Shown here: piece after piece, positions 1 to 7,500 of the stretch
Position numbering within the stretch: position 1 is the stretch's first letter
Layout of the letters: every line of letters starts with the position of its first letter
Origin: an uncultured Alistipes sp.
Lineage (GTDB): Bacteria; Bacteroidota; Bacteroidia; Bacteroidales; Rikenellaceae
Direction: 5' to 3'
DNA: 32,239 nucleotides
Assembly: GCA_905213895.1 (NCBI GenBank)
Contig: CAJMKE010000021.1
Span: 1-32,239 of the forward strand
Translations under genes and position numbers: made by a program
Notes under the pieces: generated by a model
What the model was told of the DNA's origin: nothing
Database searches by the model: none
What the model saw: only the letters and a program-made list of their open reading frames with translations

Positions 1-40
1 CGTGTTACCCACCCCCTAAATCCCCCGCCTGTGCGGGGGA
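1..40 (+). repeat. 40-bp GC-hairpin interspersed repeat, copy 1
   Basis: The unit begins CGTGTTACCCACCCCCTAAA and ends in a hairpin with stem TCCCCCGC / GCGGGGGA and loop CTGT. It is identical over 40 nt to 121-160 and, in reverse complement, to 21630-21669. A diverged relative is at 6190-6233. It starts at the window edge, so its left end may be cut off. It resembles the small palindromic repeats scattered between genes in many Bacteroidota genomes. No function is visible. Confidence 0.85.
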
Positions 41-120
41 GTGATGTTTTATGACGCTGATTATCCGGATGCCGTCAATTTCTGTTTTCAGGAAACCGAC
101 CGTCCGATAGTTCTTTTCTC

Positions 121-160
121 CGTGTTACCCACCCCCTAAATCCCCCGCCTGTGCGGGGGA
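121..160 (+). repeat. 40-bp GC-hairpin interspersed repeat, copy 2
   Basis: Exact direct copy of 1-40, offset by 120 nt. The 80 nt between the two copies are unique. The base run after it (CTT) is shared with the copy at 21630-21669 and the variant at 6190, so the true unit probably ends GGGGGACTT. Confidence 0.85.
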
Positions 161-201
161 CTTATAGGGGGAGCAAAAGACCGCCAATGCGGGATTGCGA
201 C

Positions 202-252
202 CCTAACGACCTTAAAGTCCTTAGGGTCTTTAAAGACTTTAAGGTCGTTAAG
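202..252. repeat. 9-bp TTAA-unit array 1 (inverted)
   Basis: Six 9-bp units such as CTTAAAGTC and TTTAAGGTC. The arms TAACGACCTTAAAGTC (204-219) and GACTTTAAGGTCGTTA (235-250) are perfect 16-bp inverted repeats around a 15-nt loop. It lies directly beside the terminator at 266-292. Confidence 0.85.
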
Positions 253-261
253 CCGCAAAAA

Positions 262-446
262 AACACCGCTCGGAACGAACAGTTCCGAGCGGAAACACAA
301 AACCCATAATTACCTAAAACCATCTTCCGTCTGCCTTACGGAAGACATTTTCACCCGAATCGGAGCAAATAACGTACCGTTGTCGGCTTGCCGATAATAT
401 TCGGCATCGAATCCGCCGTTCCGGAACGAATATCCGCCCCTTTTCG
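262..446 (-). ncRNA. Possible small RNA gene, family unknown
   Basis: A minus-strand TATATTTG box at 451-458 and the terminator at 266-292 frame a transcript of about 185 nt. It lies between two minus-strand terminators (this one and 741-769), so it should be its own unit. Internal hairpins are visible: CTTCCGT/ACGGAAG and GCCGA/TCGGC. It contains two tiny frames, 351-407 (18 codons) and 310-348 (12 codons), which could be leader peptides or chance. Size fits 6S RNA, but I could not fold it into the 6S shape and give no family name. The upstream -33 element is poor (TTG only 15 bp from the -7 box). Confidence 0.35.
266..292 (-). terminator. Rho-independent terminator, minus strand
   Basis: An 11-bp perfect stem (266-276 with 282-292, arm CCGCTCGGAAC) has a 5-nt loop. 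On the minus strand it is followed by seven T (A run 257-263). It would end transcription coming leftwards from the possible RNA gene at 262-446. Confidence 0.8.
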
Positions 447-450
447 GTTA

Positions 451-458
451 CAAATATA
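451..458 (-). promoter_or_regulatory. Possible -7 box (TATATTTG) for the small RNA
   Basis: The minus strand reads TATATTTG, which fits the Bacteroidota TAnnTTTG box. The nearest TTG is only 15 bp upstream, where 19-21 is usual, so support is partial. Confidence 0.4.
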
Positions 459-476
459 CAATGTTTTAGTTCTCAA

Positions 477-658
477 CGCGTTACCGTTCGTCGTGAATAT
501 AGATTAACGAGGTTTCCGCATATTGAGAATCAGTGAGTTACCGACAGAAAAATATAGATTCGACAAAGATTTAGCAAGCATATTCGCGTCCCATGTTATC
601 GCCAAACAATAACACATATTGTTTAGCGATAACACGATCTCCGACGAACGGTAACGCG
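477..658. repeat. 182-bp segment bounded by 17-bp inverted repeats
   Basis: CGCGTTACCGTTCGTCG at 477-493 is matched in perfect inversion at 642-658. Inside lies a second inverted repeat, 595-611 with 617-633 (16 of 17 bp paired, loop ACACA). The 10-mer AATATAGATT occurs twice (496-505, 551-560). It could be a miniature inverted-repeat element or a pair of operator sites upstream of the small RNA. I see no convincing target-site duplication, only AA on both sides. Confidence 0.6.
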
Positions 659-675
659 AATAACGCAGTGCGCAA

Positions 676-713
676 AAGTCCTTAATGTCCTTAAAGACTT
701 TAAGGACCCTAAT
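676..713. repeat. 9-bp TTAA-unit array 2 (palindromic)
   Basis: Four 9-bp units. Positions 687-707 form a 21-nt palindrome (arms GTCCTTAAAG / CTTTAAGGAC around one A). The same 21 nt occur at 26992-27012. The array lies just beyond the terminator of the sulfatase gene. Confidence 0.85.
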
Positions 714-740
714 TCCACAACCTCGCCCCCCAAAAAAACA

Positions 741-769
741 GCCTGCGCCGAGTGCTTCTCGGCGCAGGC
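741..769 (-). terminator. Terminator of the minus-strand sulfatase gene
   Basis: A 12-bp perfect stem (741-752 with 758-769) has a 5-nt loop. On the minus strand it is followed by TG and then a seven-T run (A run 732-738). It lies 22 nt past the sulfatase stop codon. Confidence 0.85.
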
Positions 770-790
770 AAAACGACGCAGAATAATCGA

Positions 791-2350
791 CTACTTCTCC
801 GGATAGGTAATGTCGAGTTGGAAAAGCGGATTCTCTATCGGTTCGTGCGACTTGCGGACGCACTCCCACATTTCAGCCACAATTTCGGGATGGCTCGCAG
901 CGACATTGCATTCCTCGCGGCTGTCGGTCGAGAGGTCGAACAACTCCATCTTCGTATTTCCGTCGGCTACGCTCTGTACCAGACCTTTCCACTGCCCGAT
1001 ACGAATCGAGAGCCAGCCGCGCTCCTTGCGGAACGGCGGGAACTCCCAATAGAGATACTCGTGCTGTGGCTGCTTGCGACCGACGAGCGTCGGCATGAAC
1101 GAAACTCCGTCGGTTGCGGGGCTGTCCACGCCCGCGATTTCGCAAAGCGTCGGCATCACGTCGGGGAAGTAGCCCATGTAGTCGCTCACGGACGGTTTGA
1201 GCCTGTCGCCCCACGAAACGATGAACGGCATACGGATTCCGCCCTCGTGCAGCGAACGCTTCACCCAACCGCGGTCGCTACGGAACGGATGCGCGCAATC
1301 GAACCACAGCGTATTGGTGTAGGAGTTGTGTGTCGGACCGTTGTCGCTCGTGAACATGATAATCGTGTCGTCGTAGATGCCCAGCCGCTTCAATTCGTCT
1401 ATGAGCATTCCGACCTGACGGTCGAAATAGGTAATCATCGCCGCGAACGTCGCTTTCGGATAGCGGCACGGGAAGTAGCCCTTGCCCGTATAGACAGGCT
1501 CTTCGTCGCCGAACTTGTCGACATAGTGCTGCACGTACTCGTCCGGAGCCATCAACGCCGAGTGAGGGACCGTGGTAGTCCACATCAGGAAAAATTCGTC
1601 GTCGCGGTTCTCGCGCACGAACGAAACCACATTCTCGTATATCGCATCGGGGCTGTAAACGCTGCCCTTGAACTTGTCGTAACTCTCCTTCTTGTACGGG
1701 TCTGCCCCCGCGTCGAGTTTGTCGCCGAGGTCCATTACCGGATTGTCGAGATACTCGCGCTCGCCGTTGCGGTACATGAAACGCGGATAGTAGTTCTGAC
1801 ACATGCGCTGACACATGTAGCCGTAATAGAAATCGAAACCCATCTTGTTCGGCGTACTTTCTGACAGCGGCGAACCCAGTCCCCATTTGCCGACCATCGC
1901 CGTCTTGTAGCCGGCGGACTTCATCACGGTAGCCAGAGTGGTCGTACCCGCGCTCATCGGAGCCTGTCCTTCGAGAGCCTGGTCGCGCTCCATGGCGTTA
2001 AGGCTCCACACGTTGCCGCGCCACGTCTGCTCGTCGTTCGAACGAATCTGCGCATGTCCCGAATGCAGACCCGTCATCAGGCAGCATCGCGACGGAGCCG
2101 ACACGGGCGACGCCGAATACATGTCGGTGAATCTCACTCCGCGTTCGGCGAGGGCGTCTATGTTCGGCGTTTCGGTCTTGGTCTGTCCGTAGCAGCCGAA
2201 ATCGCCGTAACCGGCATCGTCCATAAGGATAAAAATGACGTTCGGGCGACGCTCCGGCTTTTTGCCCTTCACGGGATTGGCGGCATCGGCATTCGAGCCG
2301 ACCGCTGCGGCAGCACCGGCAGCCAGAATCGTAAAGTTTCTTTTTATCAT
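791..2350 (-). CDS. Exported Ser-type sulfatase (S1 family)
   Basis: 519 aa. Hydrolyses a sulfate ester, probably on a glycan; the substrate cannot be told from sequence. An N-terminal signal peptide (residues 1 to about 24) sends it to the periplasm. Asp44-Asp45 in ILMDDAGYGD are metal ligands, and VSAPSRCCLMTG carries the catalytic Ser84 in an S-x-P-S-R motif, which must be converted to formylglycine by a radical-SAM maturase (anSME). GYKTAMVGKWG and TSDNG are the other sulfatase marks. The frame is open 18 codons further up, but a TTTG-N21-TACCTTTG promoter lies inside that extension, so I start at Met 2350, which is followed directly by the signal peptide. Length is normal. No maturase, SusC/SusD or glycosidase gene is next to it. 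Confidence 0.9.
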   Translation of the reverse strand: MIKRNFTILAAGAAAAVGSNADAANPVKGKKPERRPNVIFILMDDAGYGDFGCYGQTKTETPNIDALAERGVRFTDMYSASPVSAPSRCCLMTGLHSGHAQIRSNDEQTWRGNVWSLNAMERDQALEGQAPMSAGTTTLATVMKSAGYKTAMVGKWGLGSPLSESTPNKMGFDFYYGYMCQRMCQNYYPRFMYRNGEREYLDNPVMDLGDKLDAGADPYKKESYDKFKGSVYSPDAIYENVVSFVRENRDDEFFLMWTTTVPHSALMAPDEYVQHYVDKFGDEEPVYTGKGYFPCRYPKATFAAMITYFDRQVGMLIDELKRLGIYDDTIIMFTSDNGPTHNSYTNTLWFDCAHPFRSDRGWVKRSLHEGGIRMPFIVSWGDRLKPSVSDYMGYFPDVMPTLCEIAGVDSPATDGVSFMPTLVGRKQPQHEYLYWEFPPFRKERGWLSIRIGQWKGLVQSVADGNTKMELFDLSTDSREECNVAASHPEIVAEMWECVRKSHEPIENPLFQLDITYPEK

Positions 2351-2372
2351 AGGTTTTATGTTTTGGTACAGG

Positions 2373-2405
2373 CAAAGGTAAAATAAAAAACCGACTTTGC
2401 ACAAA
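2373..2405 (-). promoter_or_regulatory. Bacteroidota promoter of the sulfatase gene
   Basis: On the minus strand TTTG (2402-2405) lies 21 bp before TACCTTTG (2373-2380), matching the TTTG-N19/21-TAnnTTTG consensus. The start codon follows about 22 nt later, giving a short leader. Confidence 0.75.
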
Positions 2406-2459
2406 AACGGAACGCCGTTTCGCCACTCTTTAATGCCGCTTCACCCGCCATGACACAGA

Positions 2460-2502
2460 GTCCTTAAAGTCCTTAACGACCTTAAAGACTTTAAGCGCCT
2501 TA
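2460..2502. repeat. 9-bp TTAA-unit array 3
   Basis: Five 9-bp units (GTCCTTAAA, GTCCTTAAC, GACCTTAAA, GACTTTAAG types) lie between the divergent sulfatase and gcvP genes. CTTAAAGACTTTAAG at 2481-2495 is a perfect palindrome. This copy is at a 5' junction, not a 3' end, so the arrays are not confined to gene ends. Confidence 0.85.
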
Positions 2503-2554
2503 CATGTCCCGCCAAAAATATCTCCCCGCACGGGCTTCGCTTCGGAAAAATCGC

Positions 2555-2562
2555 TATATTTG
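2555..2562 (+). promoter_or_regulatory. -7 box (TATATTTG) of gcvP
   Basis: TATATTTG followed by CC lies 70 nt before the chosen gcvP start. The -33 region has only TTCG, so the upstream half is weak. I see no glycine riboswitch fold in the 70-nt leader. Confidence 0.55.
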
Positions 2563-2632
2563 CCAAAGCAAAAAGCGGGGGATGCACACGTTTCCCCGAA
2601 AACGGACGAATAAAACAACAAAACATACAACC

Positions 2633-5455
2633 ATGTTCGACAAATTCGCAGACAGACACATCGGCACCACCGACCCGCAGCAGTTGCGGCAGATGCTCGA
2701 CACAATCGGCGTCGGTTCGGTGGACGAATTGATTTCACAGGTCATTCCGCAGAGCATCCGGCTCGAAAAGCCGCTCGCCATCGGCGACGGAATGAGCGAA
2801 TACGAATTCGCGGCTCACATCCGCGCCATAGCCGACAAGAACCGCCAGTTCCGCTCGTTCATCGGCATGGGCTACTACCCGAATGCCGTTTCGGCGGCGG
2901 TGATGCGCAACGTGTTCGAGAACCCTGCGTGGTACACCTCCTACACCCCCTATCAGGCGGAGATTTCGCAGGGTCGTCTGGAAGCGTTGCTCAATTTCCA
3001 GACCGCGATATGCTCGCTGACGGGAATGGAGATAGCCAACTGCTCGCTGCTCGACGAAGGTACGGCGACGGCGGAAGCGATGCTGATGATGTTCGCTCTC
3101 CGTTCGCGCGAGGCAGTCAAGGCGGGTCGCAACCAGTTGTTCGTCGATGAAAACATATTCCCGCAGACGCTCGACGTGCTGCTCACCCGCAGCGAACCGT
3201 TCGGCATCGAACTGATAGTGGACGACTTCGCCGGCTACGAATTTTCGGGCAAGGAGTTCGGAGCGATAGTACAATATCCTGCCGCGAACGGCGAAATCCG
3301 CGACTATGCCGACTTCACTGCCGCGGCGCATGCGGCGGGCGCACTCGTCGCGGTCGAAGCCGACCTGCTCTCGCTCGCACTGCTCACCCCGCCTGCGGAG
3401 TGGGATGCCGACATTGCGGTCGGAACGTCGCAGCGACTGGGATGCCCTATGGGCTTCGGCGGTCCTTCGGCTGGCTACATGGCGACCCGCGAAGCGTTCA
3501 AACGCAACATGCCGGGTCGAATCATCGGCGTATCGGTAGACCGCAACGGCAAGCGCGCGCTGCGAATGTCGCTCCAAATGCGCGAACAGCACATCAAGCG
3601 CGAACGCGCAACCTCGAATATCTGCACCGCATCGGCACTCATGGCGTCGATAGTCGGGTTCCACTGCGTCTACAACGGCGCGGAGGGTCTGCGCCGCGCC
3701 GCGCTGACGGCACATCTGTCGGCGGCGACGGTTGCCAAGGCAATCGAGGCTCTCGGCTACGCCATAACCACAAAATCGTTCTTCGACACGATAGAAATCG
3801 GAGCGGAAGCCTCCGTCATCGAGTCGCTCGCGCTCGAACGCGGCATAGACTTCTTCTATCCGTCCGAATCGCGTGTCCGCATAGCGTTCGACGAGGTTAC
3901 GACACCGGAGGAGGTAAACGAGGTTATCGCAATATTCGCCGAGGCGAAGGGTCGCAAACACAAGGCGGTAAAACTCGCCGAGGAGCCGACCGTCGCTCCG
4001 TCGCTGCTGCGCCGCTCGAAGATTCTGACCGAACCGGTATTCAACCTCTACCGTTCGGAGAGCGACCTGATGCGCTATATCAAGCGGCTCGAACTGCGCG
4101 ACATCTCGCTGGCTAACTCGATGATTTCGCTCGGCTCGTGTACGATGAAACTTAATGCCGCCGCGCTGATGCAGCCGCTCTCGCTCGCGGGATTCCAGAA
4201 CATACATCCTTTCGCGCCGGCAGACCAGCGCGAGGGCTACACCGAAATGATTGCCGAAATCGAACACGACCTCGCCGTCATCACCGGTTTCGCCGCATGC
4301 TCGCTCCAACCGAATTCGGGTGCGGCAGGCGAATATTCGGGACTTATGGTCATCCGCGCCTACCACCAGAGCCGCGGACAGGGCTACCGCAACGTGATTC
4401 TGATTCCGGCTTCGGCTCACGGCACCAATCCCGCTTCGGCAGCGATGGCGGGCATGAAGATAGTTACCGTCGCATGCGACGGACGCGGCAACATCGACGT
4501 GGACGACCTGAAAGCGAAGGCGCAGGAACACGCATCCGAACTGTGCGGACTGATGGTAACCTACCCTTCGACCCACGGCGTGTTCGAGAGCCGCATACGC
4601 GAAATCGTCGATGCAGTACACGATGCGGGCGGCGAAGTCTACATGGACGGCGCGAACATGAACGCTCAGGTCGGACTGACCAACCCCGGCTACATCGGAG
4701 CCGACGTCTGCCACCTCAACCTCCACAAGACGTTCGCCATGCCTCACGGCGGCGGCGGACCGGGCGTGGGACCTATCTGCGTCGCCGAACATCTGGCACA
4801 GTTCCTGCCGTCGCACCCACTCGTATCGACGGGCGGCGAACAGGGCATAACCGCCGTTTCGTCCTCGCCTTGGGGTTCGGCGATGCTGCTGCCGATAACC
4901 TACGGCTACATAAAGATGCTCGGCTGCGACGGACTGCGCCGCGCGACCGAAATGGCTATCGTCAATGCCAACTACATGGCATCGGCAATCAAGGACGAGT
5001 TCCGCACCTACTATTCGGGCGAAACGGGACGTGTGGCACACGAAATGATTCTCGACCTCACGTCGTTCAAGCGCGACTACGGCGTCGATTGCGGCGACAT
5101 AGCGCACCGTCTGATGGACTACGGATTCCATGCGCCGACGCTCTCGTTCCCTGTTCACGAAACGCTTATGGTCGAGCCGACCGAGAGCGAACCGAAAGCG
5201 GAGATGGACCGTTTCATCGAGGCTCTGGTAAGCATCAAGCGCGAGTGCGAAGCCATCGGCGGCGAGACCGACAACGTGGTCGCCAACGCCCCTCACACAG
5301 CCGAGGAGATAGCGGGCGAATGGTCGCACCCTTACACACGCAGACAAGCGGCATTCCCGCTCGAATGGGTTGCGCAGTCGAAGTTCTTCCCGTTCGTGTC
5401 GAAAATCGACAACGGCTACGGCGACCGCAATCTGTGTTGCAAGAACGAACAGTAA
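2633..5455 (+). CDS. gcvP: Glycine dehydrogenase (decarboxylating), P-protein
   Basis: 940 aa. PLP enzyme that decarboxylates glycine and passes the aminomethyl group to the lipoyl arm of GcvH in the cytosolic glycine cleavage system. The start FADRHIGTTDPQQLRQML is typical of the family. Both halves of the homodimer-type enzyme are fused: the N-terminal half (to about residue 450) and the catalytic C-terminal half with PLP lysine Lys699 in NLHKTFAMPHGGGGPG. The frame is open for 43 more codons upstream, but that stretch includes the array and the TATATTTG box, so Met 2633 (after an A-rich leader) is the start. gcvT, gcvH and lipoamide dehydrogenase are not nearby, so the system is dispersed here. 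An 870-codon open frame opposite it is a codon-bias shadow. Confidence 0.97.
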   Translation: MFDKFADRHIGTTDPQQLRQMLDTIGVGSVDELISQVIPQSIRLEKPLAIGDGMSEYEFAAHIRAIADKNRQFRSFIGMGYYPNAVSAAVMRNVFENPAWYTSYTPYQAEISQGRLEALLNFQTAICSLTGMEIANCSLLDEGTATAEAMLMMFALRSREAVKAGRNQLFVDENIFPQTLDVLLTRSEPFGIELIVDDFAGYEFSGKEFGAIVQYPAANGEIRDYADFTAAAHAAGALVAVEADLLSLALLTPPAEWDADIAVGTSQRLGCPMGFGGPSAGYMATREAFKRNMPGRIIGVSVDRNGKRALRMSLQMREQHIKRERATSNICTASALMASIVGFHCVYNGAEGLRRAALTAHLSAATVAKAIEALGYAITTKSFFDTIEIGAEASVIESLALERGIDFFYPSESRVRIAFDEVTTPEEVNEVIAIFAEAKGRKHKAVKLAEEPTVAPSLLRRSKILTEPVFNLYRSESDLMRYIKRLELRDISLANSMISLGSCTMKLNAAALMQPLSLAGFQNIHPFAPADQREGYTEMIAEIEHDLAVITGFAACSLQPNSGAAGEYSGLMVIRAYHQSRGQGYRNVILIPASAHGTNPASAAMAGMKIVTVACDGRGNIDVDDLKAKAQEHASELCGLMVTYPSTHGVFESRIREIVDAVHDAGGEVYMDGANMNAQVGLTNPGYIGADVCHLNLHKTFAMPHGGGGPGVGPICVAEHLAQFLPSHPLVSTGGEQGITAVSSSPWGSAMLLPITYGYIKMLGCDGLRRATEMAIVNANYMASAIKDEFRTYYSGETGRVAHEMILDLTSFKRDYGVDCGDIAHRLMDYGFHAPTLSFPVHETLMVEPTESEPKAEMDRFIEALVSIKRECEAIGGETDNVVANAPHTAEEIAGEWSHPYTRRQAAFPLEWVAQSKFFPFVSKIDNGYGDRNLCCKNEQ

Positions 5456-5465
5456 TTATTGAATA

Positions 5466-5530
5466 ACGACCTTAAAGCCCTTAATGTCCCTAACGACATT
5501 AACGACTTTAACGACTTTAAGGTCCCTAAA
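5466..5530. repeat. 9-bp TTAA-unit array 4
   Basis: Seven 9-bp units between gcvP and slyD, mostly GAC-TTAA phased (CTTAAAGCC, TTAATGTCC, TTAACGACT). GACCTTAAAG (5468-5477) and CTTTAAGGTC (5515-5524) form the outer inverted arms. The array is open in slyD's frame and falsely extends that gene by 21 codons. Confidence 0.85.
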
Positions 5531-5546
5531 CCGAAGAAAAAAGATT

Positions 5547-6137
5547 ATGAAAGTAGAAAACAGCAAAATGGTGGCGGTACACTACACGCTTACCGTAGAC
5601 GGACAAATCGCCGACCGCTCGCAACCCGAAAAACCGCTCGAATTCATCTGCGGCACGGGCATGCTGCTCCCTAAATTCGAGGGTGCGCTGCTCGGCAAGG
5701 AGGCAGGCGACAAGGTTTCGTTCACGCTCGAACCGAAGGACGGTTACGGCGAAATCATCGCCGAGGCTATCGTGGAACTGCCGAAGAACATATTCATGAT
5801 AGACGGCAAAATCGCCGAGGACATCCTCTTCGTCGGCAACGTCATCCCGATGAGCGACGCCGAGGGACACCGCATGAACGGCATCGTCCGCGAGGTCAAG
5901 GACGACACGGTGAAGATGGACTTCAACCACCCTATGGCAGGCAAGACGCTCAACTTCGACGTTGAAGTGGTGTCTGTTCGCGACGTAACGCCCGAGGATT
6001 TGGCATCGAAGGGCGGATGCAGTTGCGGTTGCGGCGACCACGAGTGCGGAGGCTGCGGCGAAGACCACGAATGCGACGGCGGTTGCGAGGGACACGACCA
6101 TCACGACTGCTGCGGCGAACACGGACACTGCCACTAA
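5547..6137 (+). CDS. slyD: SlyD-type FKBP peptidyl-prolyl isomerase with Cys/His tail
   Basis: 196 aa. Cytosolic prolyl cis-trans isomerase and chaperone. The FKBP core begins MVAVHYTLTVDGQ and has the usual CGTGMLLPKFEGALLGKEAGDK segment, followed by the inserted chaperone (IF) domain around residues 65-120. The last 40 residues hold ten Cys and eight His in GCSCGCGDHEC-like runs. This resembles the nickel/zinc-binding tail of E. coli SlyD, which serves hydrogenase metal loading; no hydrogenase gene is here. The frame extends 21 codons upstream through the repeat array, so I start at Met 5547 (A-rich leader GAAGAAAAAAGATT). The stop codon lies inside a 17-bp hairpin. Confidence 0.9.
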   Translation: MKVENSKMVAVHYTLTVDGQIADRSQPEKPLEFICGTGMLLPKFEGALLGKEAGDKVSFTLEPKDGYGEIIAEAIVELPKNIFMIDGKIAEDILFVGNVIPMSDAEGHRMNGIVREVKDDTVKMDFNHPMAGKTLNFDVEVVSVRDVTPEDLASKGGCSCGCGDHECGGCGEDHECDGGCEGHDHHDCCGEHGHCH

Positions 6138-6179
6138 ACAAAAGTTTAGTGGCAGTGTCCCGACGGCAAAAGCCGTCGG
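6123..6179. terminator. Two back-to-back hairpins over the slyD stop codon
   Basis: Hairpin A: 6123-6139 pairs perfectly with 6144-6160 (17 bp, loop AAAA), and its left arm contains the last four sense codons and the TAA. Hairpin B: 6160-6167 with 6172-6179 (8 bp, CCGACGGC/GCCGTCGG, loop AAAA). Neither is followed by a long T run, so they may act as a terminator, an mRNA 3'-end protector or a processing site. Confidence 0.65.
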
Positions 6180-6189
6180 TTGAAAGCAT

Positions 6190-6233
6190 GTTACCTATCC
6201 CCCCTAAATCCCCCTTTATGTAAAGGGGGACTT
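6190..6233 (+). repeat. Diverged copy of the GC-hairpin repeat
   Basis: It keeps the frame GTTACC-(TAT)-CCCCCCTAAATCCCCC...GGGGGACTT of the 40-bp repeat but has a different stem end: TCCCCCTTTA (6209-6218) and TAAAGGGGGA (6221-6230), a perfect 10-bp stem. Compensating changes on both arms suggest that the hairpin itself is kept. A second C-rich stretch of the same look follows at 6277-6294. Confidence 0.7.
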
Positions 6234-6301
6234 TTTGAGGGAAATCGATTTAAGAAACAGCCACTGTTTCCTTAAAATCCCCCTATCCCCTAAAACCGTC
6301 C

Positions 6302-7441
6302 ATGATAACCTCCGCCTACCGCTATCTCTCGTCGCTCGCCGAGCCTTATGGGCTAACCCGCACTCTCGACGGGTTGGAGTTGTGCCGCGACGACTGCGGA
6401 AATCCGATATTCTCGGTCGGCAATTCGGCGGTCGTATTCAAAATCAGACATGGCGGCAGAATCCGCAAACTGCGCTGCTACACCCGTCCCAAGCGCAATC
6501 TCCGGGCGATTTACCGCGAACGGCTGCTGCCGGCGGAACTCTTCGTCTACACGGACGATAACCGAGGCGAATGGTGCGACGTCGTCATCGAAGAGTGGAC
6601 GGAGGGCGCGACCTTGCACAGCGAAATTCTCCGCGCGCTCGACAATCCGACCCGGCTGGCGGAACTCGCCCGCATGTTCGACGCATTCGCGCTCTCGCTG
6701 CTCGGCGAGGAGTGGGCGCACGGCGACCTGAAACCCGAAAACATAATCGTCGGCACCGACGGAGTGCTGCACGCGATAGATTTCGACGCTATGTACCGCC
6801 CCGACTTCACCGCCGACGACTGCGAGGAGACGGGTACGCGCGCTTTCCGGCATCCCGACCGCGAAAACGTATTCGGCAAGGAGATGGACGACTATCCGAT
6901 TGCCCTTATCTCCGCCGCGCTGCATGCGCTGGCACTCGACCCGACGCTCTACGGGCGGTTCGAGCGAGCCGACGCCATGATGATTTCTCCCGCACGGGCT
7001 GTCGCGGGCGACGACCCTGCATCGGCGGCTGTCGAACAGGTTTTAGCGGCGAACGGCGATGCCGCACACTACCGCATCGCGCGCCTGCTGCGCTCGCCCC
7101 GACCGGAACTGTTCGGGCTTGCCGAATTGCTGCGTTACGCACAGACGCCCGTCCGCACGAGCGGAGAACCGCTGCGGCTCGACGAATGCGACGGTCGCTG
7201 GGGCTACCGCGATTCGGAAGGGTTCGTCATCGCCCCGCTGTACGACTGCGGATTCGAGTTCAGCGACTCTCTGGCAGCGGTAAGCATCGGCGGGCAGTGG
7301 CACTTCATCGACGAAACGGGGCGTGTCGCAATCAACTGCGCGGGGTGCGACGCCGTAAAACCGTTCCGCAACGGCAGAGCCGAAAAAATCGTCGGCGGAG
7401 CGCGCATCGCAATCGACACCGCGGGAAAAGAGACGGAGTGA
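6302..7441 (+). CDS. Protein kinase-like protein with C-terminal WG repeats
   Basis: 379 aa, no signal peptide or membrane segment. The kinase fold is marked by the catalytic loop HGDLKPEN (His140, Asp142, Lys144, Asn147) and a DFG-like IDFDAMY (Asp160). A candidate nucleotide-binding lysine is Lys47 in VVFKIR. All catalytic positions look intact, so it could be an active Ser/Thr-type kinase. From about residue 300 two WG-type repeats follow (RWGYRDSEGFVIAPLYD, GQWHFIDETGRVAI). It lies just before the DUF4954-VWA-pseudokinase operon, which has its own promoter 10 nt past this stop. The 164-nt gap to slyD holds three hairpins and no clear promoter. Substrate unknown. Confidence 0.8.
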   Translation: MITSAYRYLSSLAEPYGLTRTLDGLELCRDDCGNPIFSVGNSAVVFKIRHGGRIRKLRCYTRPKRNLRAIYRERLLPAELFVYTDDNRGEWCDVVIEEWTEGATLHSEILRALDNPTRLAELARMFDAFALSLLGEEWAHGDLKPENIIVGTDGVLHAIDFDAMYRPDFTADDCEETGTRAFRHPDRENVFGKEMDDYPIALISAALHALALDPTLYGRFERADAMMISPARAVAGDDPASAAVEQVLAANGDAAHYRIARLLRSPRPELFGLAELLRYAQTPVRTSGEPLRLDECDGRWGYRDSEGFVIAPLYDCGFEFSDSLAAVSIGGQWHFIDETGRVAINCAGCDAVKPFRNGRAEKIVGGARIAIDTAGKETE

Positions 7442-7450
7442 GCGCGAAGT

Positions 7451-7481
7451 TTTGATATTCGCGGCGAAAGCACTATATTTG
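7451..7481 (+). promoter_or_regulatory. Bacteroidota promoter of the DUF4954-VWA-pseudokinase operon
   Basis: TTTG (7451-7454), 19 bp, then TATATTTG (7474-7481): an exact match to the sigma-ABfr consensus. It starts right after the kinase stop codon and gives a leader of only about 12-15 nt before ATG 7501. This start excludes an upstream TTG codon at 7489. Confidence 0.8.
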
Positions 7482-7500
7482 CAATGATTTGCGAAACGAT

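Larger units (their letters stand above)
1..790. other. Gene-free region with repeats and a possible small RNA
   Basis: No convincing protein-coding gene is seen here. In order it holds two 40-bp repeats, a 9-bp-unit array (202-252), a minus-strand terminator (266-292), a possible minus-strand RNA gene (about 262-446), nested inverted repeats (477-658), a second 9-bp-unit array (676-713) and the terminator of the sulfatase gene (741-769). Open frames in the region are short and lack protein-like conservation cues. Confidence 0.7.

Noticed and set aside
41..120. Open minus-strand frame reading YRTVGFLKTEIDGIRIISVIKHH between the two 40-bp repeats
   Set aside because: It looks protein-like and might be a gene remnant, but it has no start codon, is only 26 codons long between repeats, and I recognise no family.
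262..446. 6S, SRP or tmRNA identity for the small RNA candidate
   Set aside because: Size fits 6S, but I cannot find the long-stem/central-bubble fold, nor the conserved SRP loop or a tmRNA tag frame.
477..658. Insertion sequence
   Set aside because: No transposase frame and no clear target-site duplication; only a non-autonomous element or operator pair remains possible.
2563..2632. Glycine riboswitch in the gcvP leader
   Set aside because: The 70-nt leader is too short and shows no paired aptamer structure.
2735..5347. 870-codon open frame on the minus strand opposite gcvP
   Set aside because: It is a shadow of gcvP caused by codon bias; the protein is Arg/Val/His-rich with no recognisable domain. 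The same holds for long frames opposite fum (21777-23504) and trxB/rnz (11159-12925).
5484..5546. N-terminal extension of slyD (MSLTTLTTLTTLRSLN...)
   Set aside because: It is translated repeat array 4, not protein; the FKBP core begins right after Met 5547.
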